Source: Nostoc sp. CHAB 5836 (lineage in GTDB: Bacteria; Cyanobacteriota; Cyanobacteriia; Cyanobacteriales; Nostocaceae). Taken from it: a stretch of DNA of 64,000 nt. Positions 53,915 to 62,564 of the stretch are shown here, one piece after another. How positions within the stretch are numbered: the stretch's first letter is position 1; each line of letters opens with the position of its first letter. A model generated the notes under the pieces. The model was not told the DNA's origin. It made no database searches and worked only from the letters and a program-made list of their open reading frames with translations. A program made the translations under genes and the position numbers. The DNA is taken from positions 1-64,000 of the forward strand of contig NZ_JAIVFV010000013.1 in assembly GCF_020829445.1 (NCBI RefSeq), written 5' to 3'.

Positions 53915-54487
53915 TTATTTATGCTTCTCCCCTTCATCTGGTGTACTTACATAACTCAGGATTGTGGCTGGTGATGCAAGTTCGGTTTGCATTATTTCAT
54001 AGATACGTTTTATCCTGATGGCGGTGTGATAAAACTGTTTTTCGTCCTCACTTGTCACCTGTTCTCGTCTGACACAGGTTGCATGGACTTCTTTATCCAT
54101 CAGCGCCCGTTGCAAAGCTTGGGTATTTGGGTAGGGAACCAGTTCTAGACGCATCTGGCGTTTGCGAAAAATTGTGCGTAAGTCATCCATCAGTTGCCCA
54201 AAATGGTGTTCGTCATCTGCCTCGATCGCCTCGTTTTCAACCAAGCCAAGACGCATCACCAGGGATGAACGCACGGCGATCGCGTAAAGGGTAATTGCCA
54301 ACATCGTACCCACCAATGCTTCGGTTAAAGCAACATCTGGCGCTCCCAAAACTGCATATACCATTGCTGCCACCGCTCCCAAGATACCGCGAATTACCAG
54401 TGCATGGTATGGATTGGCCTGAAATACCACCATAGACGCAGCCAACGGCAACAGGGCGATGATCACATAGAGATAGCTATCATTCAT
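53915..54487 (-). CDS. mrpA: Short MrpA-type subunit (DUF4040) with C-terminal extension
   Basis: About 190 residues from the ATG at 54487. The first 90 residues are the DUF4040/MbhD membrane domain (NPYHALVIRGILGAVAAMVY, VLGAPDVALTEALVGTMLAI), equivalent to the C-terminal part of MrpA in other bacteria. The large NuoL-like part is missing, as in cyanobacterial Mrp systems. A soluble C-terminal region (MRLELVPYPNTQALQRALMD onward) follows that I do not recognise. It overlaps mrpG by 8 bases. Confidence 0.8.
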   Translation of the reverse strand: MNDSYLYVIIALLPLAASMVVFQANPYHALVIRGILGAVAAMVYAVLGAPDVALTEALVGTMLAITLYAIAVRSSLVMRLGLVENEAIEADDEHHFGQLMDDLRTIFRKRQMRLELVPYPNTQALQRALMDKEVHATCVRREQVTSEDEKQFYHTAIRIKRIYEIMQTELASPATILSYVSTPDEGEKHK

Positions 54488-54758
54488 GGCTACCCTCGTT
54501 AGTAGAACAGTAAGCCAACACATACCCCAGTACTGTATTCCAGATGGCCAAGGAGATGAAAGCAAGGATGAGTAGCGGCCATTTGCTGGGTATCTTTAAG
54601 AGTAGCCCGACGATGATACTCATTGAGCCAAGGGTATCTGCAACCGAAAGACTATGGAGTTTGAACAATAGCGATCGCTTGCCCAGTATGGGAAAGGTTC
54701 CCCAAAACCAGAAGAAAAGTCCTAAACCTATGCAGGTATAACTGAAAAAGTCAATCAT
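54480..54758 (-). CDS. mrpG: Mrp antiporter subunit G
   Basis: 92 residues from the ATG at 54758, with ribosome site GGAGG. Three hydrophobic helices with GLGLFFWFWGTFPILG, FKLHSLSVADTLGSMSIIVG and LLILAFISLAIWNTVLG, matching MrpG/PhaG. The gene begins just beyond the left boundary of the ISC element, and its ribosome site has been kept, but any read-through from mrpF must now cross about 1.65 kb of inserted DNA. Confidence 0.9.
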   Translation of the reverse strand: MIDFFSYTCIGLGLFFWFWGTFPILGKRSLLFKLHSLSVADTLGSMSIIVGLLLKIPSKWPLLILAFISLAIWNTVLGYVLAYCSTNEGSHE

Positions 54759-54901
54759 CTCAAACCTCCAGGAGACCCCCACCAAAACTGTACTCAGTTT
54801 GGTGGTGGGAGGAATGGAGGGTTAATTGTGAAACGTCCCTTAAATGATTTTGTGCGTTAGCTAAAACTTTGAGAGGGACAGTTGAGCAATTAATAAATCT
54901 T

Positions 54902-56186
54902 TTATTGTGCATATGAGTAACCGTCTTTCGCGTGAATACGTTTACAAAACTTGTGCGATATTCCTTGAACTAATCCATTTTTAGCAGAAGTATTGAAACT
55001 ACCGGATGAACGAATAGCCACTTTCCCAACATAATTACCAATCTTTTTACCAGTGATGACAACTGCTTTTACGATGTCGCCAGTTTGAAAATTAAAGTGT
55101 ATTTTTTCTCTTGGTACATGACGATTGGGAAATCCAAATTTGTCCGTTCTGCATGATTGTCTTGAACCGTGTCCGTTAGCTGTAATTAATAGAGTCTTGA
55201 CGCATTTAATAATTAGTTTGGGTGTTGATTGACCAACACAAGCAGCATCAGAAAGAGTGACTTTTTTCTAATTTCTGTTGACTGCGATTAAACTTTGTTA
55301 GACCTCCTGAACCTGTTTCTACAGGTAATCCGGTTTCTTTTAAAATCCTAAATAAGCAAGAGCGAGTTGTGTTAACTGCGGCTGCATCTGCCAAGGGTCT
55401 TTTAGTTTGCGCCAAGATTTTTGTTAATTTGGATGGGTCTTTTTTCAGGAAATCTTTAATGTCTTTAGTTCCTTTTTTGGTGTTGCACTTTTCGCAACTT
55501 AAGGTGAGATTAGTAATTGAATTAGAACCTCCTTTAGCTCTGGGATGAATATGTTCTATCTGTAGTGGCACGTCTTTCACTCCACAATAAGCACATTGTC
55601 TGCCCCATTTTAAGAGTAGATATTCTCTCGTTTCGTAGCCTTGCAAAGTACCTTGTTGATACTCTTTCCCTTGAATTTCTGGGTTACGCATTAACTGCAT
55701 ATCAAAGCGTACTAATTCTTGACTGATAGCTGCAATTGGTGCAAGTTTGCGCAGTTTATTAACCCAGGTTTTAATATTTTCAACACGACTTTGTAAGCTT
55801 GGCGCTAACCATCCCTCTGGACGTGTTCTATTTAAAAATCTAGGTTGTCTGTAACGAGTAATTCTTGCCCGTCTACCACGTCTTAATTGTCGTCTAGATG
55901 TTAAAGCTTCTCTAATAGCAAAGCCGCGATGCTTTAATTCTGCTGCAAATACAACCTCTCCATTTGTTTCGTTGACTAATGCAATTCCTGTGAATTTTGC
56001 ACCTGGATCAATCTTTAATCGCAGTGGTTGAACTGTTGAATCTGGTTGAGACTTTTTTAGAATAATTGTGAACGGAAAGCGGCGATAAATTGCTGCTTTT
56101 TTGTTTTGCAATAACTGTCTTGCCTGTGCTGGATGAATTGGGTCTAGTTGTATAAAGTTTGTGTCTAAAACAAATATTTTGGACAT
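54902..56186 (-). pseudogene. iscB: IscB RNA-guided nuclease, frameshifted near the C-terminus
   Basis: Ancestor of Cas9. From the ATG at 56186 (ribosome site AAGGAGGG) 312 residues read in frame. The PLMP domain is followed by RuvC-I (LKIDPGAKFTGIALV, Asp60) and an Arg-rich bridge helix (SRRQLRRGRRARITRYRQ). Then come RuvC-II (ISQELVRFDMQLM, Glu157), HNH (QCAYCGVKDVPLQIEHIHPR with His212; CEKCN) and RuvC-III (RPLADAAAVN, Asp267). At 55250 the frame ends as KSHSF-stop. One surplus base explains this: the other frame continues DAACVGQSTPKLIIKCVK to a stop at 54902, the normal C-terminal domain. All catalytic residues are kept. A sequencing error or a very recent mutation are both possible. Confidence 0.9.
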
Positions 56187-56418
56187 GAAGTCCCTCCTTT
56201 CGGGTAATGTTAGCCTGGACAATGATTTAAAGGCTTTTTACGCTAACAGCACTGACTCAAACCCAATGACTCTGTTTAACTGCTAACCTTAGAGCTACAA
56301 ACTGGCTTCGTATTTGTAGGTAAGATGACCTGAAAATCGTAGTGATTTAACACTTAGTCGGGTAAACTCTGGGCGATTTATTGCCCCCACCATATTGCTC
56401 TTAGCAATTGGTGGTGGG
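56187..56418 (-). ncRNA. Omega-RNA (guide scaffold) region of IscB
   Basis: A 230-base non-coding stretch between the element edge and iscB, where the omega-RNA of IscB systems is encoded. On the minus strand it starts with the terminal hairpin, followed by further pairings (GGTTAGCAG with CTGTTAGC; ACTAAGTGTTAAATC; GGGGGCAATAAATCGCCC) and ends ATTACCCGAAAGGAGGGACT before the ATG. By analogy the guide is the sequence just outside the element, here the 3' end of mrpF. Confidence 0.7.
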
Positions 56419-56422
56419 TAGT

Positions 56423-56680
56423 TTACGCTTCATTCATTCGTTTGAGTACATGAGCCAGCAACATTAATCCAGCATTTCCCACACTGAGGATGATCACGCC
56501 GACAACCCCAATCATCCAATCATCACGCAAGAGGGATACGACCAGGATCATGATTGAAGTTTTGGTAGCAGCACTGCCAAATGCGAGCATTTTTTGCCAA
56601 ATATCATCATCTTGCCATGCCTCATACATGGGGATGAGCAGTGCGAGAATCATTGCAATCAATACCAGATTCAGATTCAT
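56423..56680 (-). CDS. mrpF: Mrp antiporter subunit F
   Basis: 85 residues from the ATG at 56680, chosen for its ribosome site (AAGGAGAA) and ATGA overlap with the mrpE stop. Three hydrophobic helices, with MILALLIPMYEAWQDDDIWQ, VSLLRDDWMIGVVGVIILSV and LLAHVL, fit MrpF/PhaF. The ISC element starts four bases after the stop codon, so the coding sequence itself is intact. Confidence 0.85.
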   Translation of the reverse strand: MNLNLVLIAMILALLIPMYEAWQDDDIWQKMLAFGSAATKTSIMILVVSLLRDDWMIGVVGVIILSVGNAGLMLLAHVLKRMNEA

Positions 56681-57066
56681 TCTTTTCTCCTTCGTCGCAC
56701 CCAATGTACCTCGTACCAGCCTGCTTCGTGGTATTTCAAAACAACAGTCTTTGGTGTAAAGGTAATTAAGAATATATCCAGAAATATCAGCCCTGGTGTG
56801 CGTCCTGGTTTAACTTGTTCCATCGTTATATCTTCGTGGTTATGCGGGCGGAGGATCATTTCAAATGCCTCAACATACGCCTGGGGAATTGCCGCCATGA
56901 TTTCACCCAGCACACGCACCCAATCTTTTAATGATTCCCTAGCTGTGTGACCACCGGGCAATAGAAGTGCGATGCTGATGCCAATGATGATATTTGCCAC
57001 ACTGAAATCGGCAGTGAGCAAAAACCAGATAGTCAGTCGCAATATTAGATTTAAATACCCAACCAT
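56677..57066 (-). CDS. mrpE: Mrp antiporter subunit E
   Basis: 129 residues: two N-terminal membrane helices (LNLILRLTIWFLLTADFSVA, then NIIIGISIALLLPGG) and a soluble C-terminal domain with IPQAYVEAFEMILRPH and GLIFLDIFLITFTPKTVVLK, as in MnhE/MrpE. The start overlaps the mrpD stop by 16 bases. Needed for assembly of the complex in other systems. Confidence 0.9.
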   Translation of the reverse strand: MVGYLNLILRLTIWFLLTADFSVANIIIGISIALLLPGGHTARESLKDWVRVLGEIMAAIPQAYVEAFEMILRPHNHEDITMEQVKPGRTPGLIFLDIFLITFTPKTVVLKYHEAGWYEVHWVRRRRKE

Positions 57067-58490
57067 GCAAATCCCTTCCAGAACAACAGGATTAAAATCA
57101 GACTCATGACACCGACCAAATGGTCAAATTGTTCAAGGACACGCGGTAACTTGATTATTGAATGTTTAAAAATCAGTAAGTACGCCAACCAGCCAACGCC
57201 GATGGTTGCCAGGGGTTTGATGATATTCGCAACGGTGTAGGCCTCGTAATACACAACATTAGCCAGAATTAGCCCACCGAGCAACAGAATCATGGCTGCC
57301 CAGAAACTAGGCTTTAAATCGGCTTTTCCTCCACGCGGCAGAAATATGAATTTGGCAAAGGATATTGCGGTTCCGAGGGCTGCAACATTCATTGCGATCG
57401 CTTGCCAAGGCAGTAAATTCTTTGTCGTCAATACTTTCGCCCCAAAGCCGGATAACAAGGGAAAGCCCGATATCGAGAAGCTGGCTATAACTAAGGCAAT
57501 CCAAACCGGGGTAGCGATCGGTTGATGTTGCAGTTCCTTGAAATTGCGACTCGGTAAAGCCCCGGCAATTAGAAAAAGCGCCGATTTAACCAGTCCGTGC
57601 GTCAGCGCATAAAAACCACCCACGGACGGCGCAGCGAGGATAAAGCCCAACTGCGAAACTGTGTGAAACGCCAGCATCCGTTTGGTATCTTTTTCAAAGA
57701 CTGCATAGAACACTCCCAGAAGCGCAGTGCCAACTCCGAAGATTCTCACGATTGGGTCAATCTCTTCTACCATCAACGCACACCGCACTAATGGATAGAC
57801 ACCAGCTTTTACCACAATTCCCGACAGCATCGCCGACACTGGCGTTTCCGATTCGGAGTGGGTCAAGGGCAACCATAATCCCGATACAAAAACTCCTCCT
57901 TTTGTCAAGAATCCCAAAAAAATCAGGGCAAGGGCCTCTGGAGGTGCTACGCGCAAACCTGCAAAACTAAATGAATGATGTGCCTGATAGACCAGCACCG
58001 ACCCAACCAGATAAAAAAGCATTGCCACGTTGCTGATAAATAGATAGCGTAAGGCAACCCAAATCGACCGGTCAGTCCGGGGATAGGCAATCAATAGAAA
58101 CGCGGCAATACCACTTACCTCTAACGCCACGTATAAACTAATTAAATCCGCACAGGCAAAGGCGGCATTGACACTGCCATGTAAAATGATCAGTTGTGCG
58201 TAAAAAAAAGCTGTCTTATCGCTGTACCAACAGTAGAGGATGACTGCTGCCGTCACCAGCCCATTAGTTAATATGAAGTAGCCGCTTAATTGATCAACTG
58301 TTAAGATAACGCCAAAATTATCTAGTAACTGTAGTGTCAGTGGCGACCCAGTGGCAAATAGCTGCAATGCATATCCCACCGAAGCCAAAGCCACGCACAG
58401 TGCGAGATATTTGTCAATTTTTGGCAGCAGATAAATGACAAACCCAAAAAACAACGGTAGTGCAATCCAGGCGATCGTAATGTTACTCAT
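57051..58490 (-). CDS. mrpD: Mrp antiporter subunit D
   Basis: 479 residues, about fourteen transmembrane helices, proton-conducting membrane-transporter family (NuoN/L/M-like). Key segments: LYVALEVSGIAAFLLIAYPR with the conserved Glu, the Lys in GFLTKGGVFVSGLWLPLTHS, and the Lys in FEKDTKRMLAFHTVSQLGFI. It forms the main ion path of the antiporter. Overlaps mrpC by 4 bases. Only one D gene is seen here. Confidence 0.92.
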   Translation of the reverse strand: MSNITIAWIALPLFFGFVIYLLPKIDKYLALCVALASVGYALQLFATGSPLTLQLLDNFGVILTVDQLSGYFILTNGLVTAAVILYCWYSDKTAFFYAQLIILHGSVNAAFACADLISLYVALEVSGIAAFLLIAYPRTDRSIWVALRYLFISNVAMLFYLVGSVLVYQAHHSFSFAGLRVAPPEALALIFLGFLTKGGVFVSGLWLPLTHSESETPVSAMLSGIVVKAGVYPLVRCALMVEEIDPIVRIFGVGTALLGVFYAVFEKDTKRMLAFHTVSQLGFILAAPSVGGFYALTHGLVKSALFLIAGALPSRNFKELQHQPIATPVWIALVIASFSISGFPLLSGFGAKVLTTKNLLPWQAIAMNVAALGTAISFAKFIFLPRGGKADLKPSFWAAMILLLGGLILANVVYYEAYTVANIIKPLATIGVGWLAYLLIFKHSIIKLPRVLEQFDHLVGVMSLILILLFWKGFAWLGI

Positions 58491-58822
58491 GGCGTATTAT
58501 TCTTCTCGATTTCGTTGCTTTCCAAGGTCGGATTATCCCGTGCTAGCTTCATAACACCGACCAGCATTAACGCTTGAATCGAAAGTCCGATCACAATCGC
58601 CGTCAATATTACCGCCTGGGGAACCGGATCGGCGTATCTGACATTTTTGGCGTTGGAAATAATTGGTGTGAACAAGCCATCTCGTGATGCAATTACCACG
58701 TAATAGGCGATAACCCCGGTACTCATGACATCCATAGAGATGATCTTCATCACGAGGTTCTTTTTAAGGATGATGCCGAAAAATCCGCAAAATATTGTTG
58801 CGAATACGCACGCTTCTAACAC
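58487..58822 (-). CDS. mrpC: Mrp antiporter subunit C
   Basis: 111 residues, NuoK-like, three helices: FATIFCGFFGIILKKNLVMK, ISMDVMSTGVIAYYVVIASR, and DPVPQAVILTAIVIGLSIQA. The DPxPQALxLTAIVIG motif identifies MrpC. The start is GTG at 58822; an in-frame TAG lies close upstream, so no ATG is available. First gene of the operon C-D-E-F-(ISC element)-G-A-B. Confidence 0.92.
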   Translation of the reverse strand: MLEACVFATIFCGFFGIILKKNLVMKIISMDVMSTGVIAYYVVIASRDGLFTPIISNAKNVRYADPVPQAVILTAIVIGLSIQALMLVGVMKLARDNPTLESNEIEKNNTP

Positions 58823-59507
58823 GAGAATTAACTATTGGGTAAGGGTTAGCTGCTCAACTTTAAAAATTCACATAAGTTGCTTCGCGGTTGCAATTTATTC
58901 GCGATGGCTACAAAACTCTGATTGAAATATTTGCCGAGGAGAATTGATCCAATGAGAAATTCTGATTCATTTTTTAGCCAATTAAAGTATTTACCCAACT
59001 TAAATATCCTTCCACATGGTGAGTCGCTAAATACGAATCTCCAATAGAGAAGGCTTAAGCAAACACAGTTCCAAAATTTGAGTAGAAAAACTTACAAAAA
59101 TCGCAAGTTTCATCTGTTGCTAGGTAGTCTGGTCAGCACAGCTTGTTTGATTTCTCTTGCAGAGCTTCAGTCCCTTTAGGGCTGGGTTACTGACTTATTG
59201 CCTAGTTTAAGTCCGGATAGTAATAGCTTACAGCGAGATATGTCAATGTTTTTCATTCACAAACCTCAATATTAAATAAATATTAAATTGCTTTCATAGA
59301 TAAAAGCTTATGCTTGCTGACTAAACTTTGATTACAATATTTAATAAAATTTGTAAAATTTATTATGATCGCGGATGCGCTTGTAGAGACGTTGCAATGC
59401 AACGTCTCTACACACCCCACCAATAACCTTAACTAAACGGTAAGGAATAAGAGTTTCTGAAAGTTCTTGCCTAAGTGATAGCTTAGTTAAGGGAATTTAG
59501 CGTAATT
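58823..59507. other. Intergenic region between mrpC and rpaA
   Basis: No gene. It should contain the mrp promoter near the mrpC start. A perfect hairpin lies at 59382-59412. The rest is AT-rich and featureless to me. Confidence 0.5.
59382..59412. repeat. Perfect 15-bp palindrome
   Basis: TGTAGAGACGTTGCA-a-TGCAACGTCTCTACA. It resembles the central palindrome of MITE family B (TGTAGAGACGTAGCA) without the ends, so may be a solo core or a related repeat. Confidence 0.85.
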
Positions 59508-60251
59508 TCATTCAACGACAGTTACTGAAGCCCCTTCATTTAATGGAGGTATACCGGGTAACTCAAGACAGTATCCAGCACCATACACTGTTTTGATATA
59601 GCGGGGATGGCGGGGATCTGGTTCTAACTTAGTTCTCAAGTGGCGAATATGGACTCGAATCGTTTCAATGTCGTCATCAGGATCGTAGCCCCAAACTTCT
59701 CTGAGGATTTCGCTAGGAGAAACTGTTTGACCGTGGCGTTGCAGTAAGCAGTGAAGTAGCTCAAATTCCAAGTGAGTCAATTTCACCGTCTCATTGAACC
59801 ATATTGCCTCAAATCTTTCGGGAACGAGGGTGAGTGAGCCATAGTTGAGTATCTCACTGTGTTTTGCTGCTTGAGGAATGCGGTCAGTCCGCCGCAAAAG
59901 TGCCCGCACCCGCGCCAGCAGTTCTTCAACTTCAAAAGGTTTGGTGAGGTAGTCATCTGCGCCAGCATTAAAGCCTTCCACCTTGTCCTGAGTTTGGCTC
60001 AAAGCCGTCAACATTAACACGGGAATCTCAGAGGTGCGATCGTCGCGGCGCAGGCGTTGGCAAACGGTAAACCCATCTACCCTGGGCAACATTAAATCGA
60101 GCATGATCAAGTCTGGTTGTAGCTGGAGAGCCAGCGCTTGACCTTTGATGCCGTCTTCAGCTTGACTAACATCGTAGCCAGCCATTTCCAAGTTGACGGC
60201 AACTAGTTCTGAAATCGCTGGGTCATCGTCTATGACAAGAATCCTCGGCAT
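59508..60251 (-). CDS. rpaA: OmpR-type response regulator RpaA
   Basis: 247 residues. Receiver domain with [19 protein letters not shown] and phospho-acceptor Asp52 in [14 protein letters not shown] (equivalent to Asp53 of Synechococcus RpaA, one residue shorter here). Then the linker [15 protein letters not shown] and a winged-helix domain with [36 protein letters not shown] and [20 protein letters not shown]. The sequence matches RpaA, the output regulator of the circadian clock acting under SasA/CikA, better than RpaB. No kinase lies adjacent. Confidence 0.88.
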   Translation of the reverse strand: MPRILVIDDDPAISELVAVNLEMAGYDVSQAEDGIKGQALALQLQPDLIMLDLMLPRVDGFTVCQRLRRDDRTSEIPVLMLTALSQTQDKVEGFNAGADDYLTKPFEVEELLARVRALLRRTDRIPQAAKHSEILNYGSLTLVPERFEAIWFNETVKLTHLEFELLHCLLQRHGQTVSPSEILREVWGYDPDDDIETIRVHIRHLRTKLEPDPRHPRYIKTVYGAGYCLELPGIPPLNEGASVTVVE

Positions 60252-60408
60252 TCTTAAAAAATTATTACTACTTATTAAGGATAATTAACAACCTTTGATA
60301 GATACAAAGACTTTTGAATCAATGATGAAAAAGTTTTTAAATCTTACATAAATATTAAGATTAAATGACTGTGAAATCAAGACTCAACTACACGAAATCT
60401 TATAGTCT

Positions 60409-61473
60409 ATGATGTGTTATACTCCCCTCTACAATCCGTCTTGGTTTTTACAAAACGGTGTGATGATGACTGTATACACCGCTTTGTGGGGAAAACGTTA
60501 CTGGAAAAGTACTACTCGATTACCAGAACCGTACTACCAGGAAAAAACCTTCATTGGTGGCCAAGGTGTGCCAATTTTTGGCTTGGTTGCGATGCCGCAA
60601 AATGCTCACAGCACGATTATCGGTACTTATGGCATCACTGGAGAGTTAGAGACGGAATGGTTTTTGAGAGTGCTAGGACGTAAAGCCTATGCTCAAGGAT
60701 ACGCTGTGGTGTTATTTGATTGGCGTGCCCACGGGAAAACTGCCCAATTGTCCCCAACTCTCACTTCTGATGGTTTATATGAGGGGGAAGATTTTGTTCG
60801 CATTGCGGCCGCTGCTAAGGCAATGGGATGTCCGGGGAAATTTTGGTTTACAGGGTTTTCTTTAGGAGGGCAGTTGGCACTATGGGCAGTGAAGGTAGCT
60901 GGTGAGGTGATTAAGGAGTATGGAGATTTAGGACTAGAAGATGGCGATATTGGCGGTGGTATGGTGATTTGTCCAAGTTTGGATTCACAGCGATCGCTAT
61001 CTTATCTAGTTACAAAGCCCTTTGGCAGATATTTGGAAGCAGGAATTGCCCAAAATTTAAAAAAACTCGCATGGAAGATACATGATGCCCATCCTGGAAG
61101 CATTGACCCCGCAGCCATTGAACGGGCAAATAGTATTTGGGGTTTTGATAATGAACTAGTAATTAACCGACTAGGTTTTCCTTCTGTGGAAGCATATTAC
61201 CAAGCTAGTAGTGCTTTACAAATATTGCCGCAAATCTCAAAACCGACTTTGATTTTATATGCTGCTGATGACCCACTTTTTGACCCAGCGATCATACCGG
61301 AATTACAACAAGCGTGCGATCGCAATCCTACAATAGATTTGTTTCTCACTCAGTACGGCGGCCATGTTGGCTATTTGAGCAGCAAAAAGTGTCAACGTCA
61401 AGTAAACGATTCTGATCCTTGGTGGGCATGGAATAGGACTTTAGAATGGTTGCAGAAACAGCGTAATTCGTAA
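60409..61473 (+). CDS. Alpha/beta hydrolase
   Basis: 354 residues. The fold is recognised from GTYGITGELETEWFLRVLGR, VVLFDWRAHGKTAQLSPT, nucleophile elbow KFWFTGFSLGGQLALWAVK (GFSLGG), acid strand LILYAADDPLFDP and histidine loop LTQYGGHVGYLS, a full Ser-Asp-His triad. The layout is that of YheT/embryogenesis-associated type hydrolases. Substrate unknown. The start is an ATG at 60409 or 60412; later ATGs would remove conserved residues NPSWFLQNG. Confidence 0.85.
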   Translation: MMCYTPLYNPSWFLQNGVMMTVYTALWGKRYWKSTTRLPEPYYQEKTFIGGQGVPIFGLVAMPQNAHSTIIGTYGITGELETEWFLRVLGRKAYAQGYAVVLFDWRAHGKTAQLSPTLTSDGLYEGEDFVRIAAAAKAMGCPGKFWFTGFSLGGQLALWAVKVAGEVIKEYGDLGLEDGDIGGGMVICPSLDSQRSLSYLVTKPFGRYLEAGIAQNLKKLAWKIHDAHPGSIDPAAIERANSIWGFDNELVINRLGFPSVEAYYQASSALQILPQISKPTLILYAADDPLFDPAIIPELQQACDRNPTIDLFLTQYGGHVGYLSSKKCQRQVNDSDPWWAWNRTLEWLQKQRNS

Positions 61474-61574
61474 TTTAAAATTTGACAATTGTCTGAGTCA
61501 ACAGCTTTCAAATAAACCAAATTAAGGTAGCGGACGCTGGCGTAACTGGCTACGCTCAAAAACTGTAAAATATC

Positions 61575-61619
61575 CACTACACTGATCATTGGGAAATTTT
61601 CATTTGCTAAAAATCGCAT
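61575..61619 (-). pseudogene. 5' stub of a DUF5615 PIN-like toxin gene
   Basis: Directly after the DUF433 gene (TGATG overlap) the frame begins MRFLANENFPMISV, the hallmark start of DUF5615 proteins (RFLxDENFP), but then turns into unrelated sequence and runs into the end of the opposing hydrolase gene. Only some 15 codons survive. Confidence 0.75.
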
Positions 61620-61864
61620 CACGCTGACTCAGATAAAAACGGTAGCATGTATAAAGATTCATCTCGTATACACTCAGCAACAAACACGAACACAGCTTGC
61701 ACAGCTTGTGGTGTTAAAGTTGGATAATTATCTAAAATTTGCTGCACCGTCCAACCATTAGCAAATAAACCAAGTATAAATTCAACAGATAACCGCGTAC
61801 CTTTTAACGTTGGTTTACCTAATAATATTTTTTGGTCAGAATGGATATAGTGTCGCCAGTCCAT
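61619..61864 (-). CDS. DUF433 antitoxin-like protein
   Basis: 81 residues from the ATG at 61864 (MDWRHYIHSDQKILLGKPTL). GKPTLKGTRLSVEFILGLFA, then GWTVQQILDNYPTLTPQAVQ matches DUF433, a winged-helix-like protein normally paired with a DUF5615 PIN-like toxin. The partner here is only a stub, so this is an orphan antitoxin. Confidence 0.88.
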   Translation of the reverse strand: MDWRHYIHSDQKILLGKPTLKGTRLSVEFILGLFANGWTVQQILDNYPTLTPQAVQAVFVFVAECIRDESLYMLPFLSESA

Positions 61865-61933
61865 AATCACTAATTTTTGATACCAAAGGTAATAATTAAG
61901 ATTTTAACTAAAAAAAATCAATACTGTATCTTA

Positions 61934-62118
61934 GACATCTGGTGAAATTAAATATAGCGTTTCCCAAGCAACTGAGGTACACCCAAATCTTGTTTACCAA
62001 GGTTAGTAGCCTTGAAAACGTACCTCACTAGGCTGGGAACCGCTATATGCGTTACCCAGAACCCTTGTAGAGACGTAGCAGTGCTACGTCAAAACAATTC
62101 AATATATTTTGGCTAGTC
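61934..62118. mobile_element. MITE family B, copy 5, containing a nested family D element
   Basis: Left end GACATCTGGTGAAATTAAAT preceded by TA. The matching interior resumes at 62046 (TATGCGTTACCCAGAACCC) after the nested element and runs through GACGTAGCAGTGCTACGTC. The right end is degraded, so 62118 is approximate. Confidence 0.75.
61955..62045. mobile_element. MITE family D nested in family B
   Basis: TAGCGTTTCCCAAGC to GCTGGGAACCGCTA, inner GAGGTAC / GTACCTC; TA on both sides (61953-61954, 62046-62047). Removing it with one TA restores the family B sequence AATTAAATATGCGTTACC. Confidence 0.88.
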
Positions 62119-62564
62119 TCGAAAAAATCAGCTTTGCTCTAAGTCAACGACATTGGTGGCAGTATAGTAAAATTGAATTGACACTCTCCGACCTAAAGGC
62201 GCGGAGATTCTTAAGACCTCACGGCCAAAATATCCTGTTTACACAGGTTCCCAGGCTCACTACGGAAAGCCCCATAGGGCATAGTGATATCTCCTCAAGG
62301 TTTTTCGGGCGTATACTTTCCCCCAGTCCGGGGGTAGGTTTTTAAATCTTGTACTGATTGAATTATTCTAACATGGCTGAGTCCTAAAGGACTCAATTAG
62401 CCTTCTCCCAAGGGGAGACGCAAGCGCGAACATCACGCAGCCTGAAGTACGGAATACGCAACTACGTTGCTGTTCCTCAAGGGTTTTCGGCATATTTTCT
62501 ATAATTTTAATATGCCGACGCCAGAGCAAATGCGAACTTGTTTCATTACGAATTACGAATTATA
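62119..62564. other. Intergenic region with IS200/IS605-like end remnant
   Basis: No gene. TGACACTCTCCGACCTAAAG, then GCGCGGAGATTCTTAAGACC at 62180-62218 and CCCCCAGTCCGGGGG near 62319-62334 look like the end sequences of IS200/IS605 or TnpB elements, but no coding part remains. The region ends with AATTACG repeats directly before hetI. Confidence 0.4.

Larger units (their letters stand above)
54774..56418 (-). mobile_element. ISC-type (IscB) insertion element
   Basis: A roughly 1.65-kb insertion between mrpF and mrpG. Both edges carry related hairpins: 54776-54809 (CCCCCACCAAAACTG / CAGTTTGGTGGTGGG) and 56384-56418 (CCCCCACCATATTGCT / AGCAATTGGTGGTGGG). Contents: iscB and the omega-RNA region upstream of it; no TnpA gene. 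Terminal hairpins without target duplication fit IS200/IS605-superfamily transposition. It is non-autonomous and would need TnpA in trans. Confidence 0.8.

Noticed and set aside
61398-61574. Remaining part of the 74-codon DUF5615-like frame as a functional toxin
   Set aside because: After about 15 codons it has no similarity to the family and runs into the opposing hydrolase gene.
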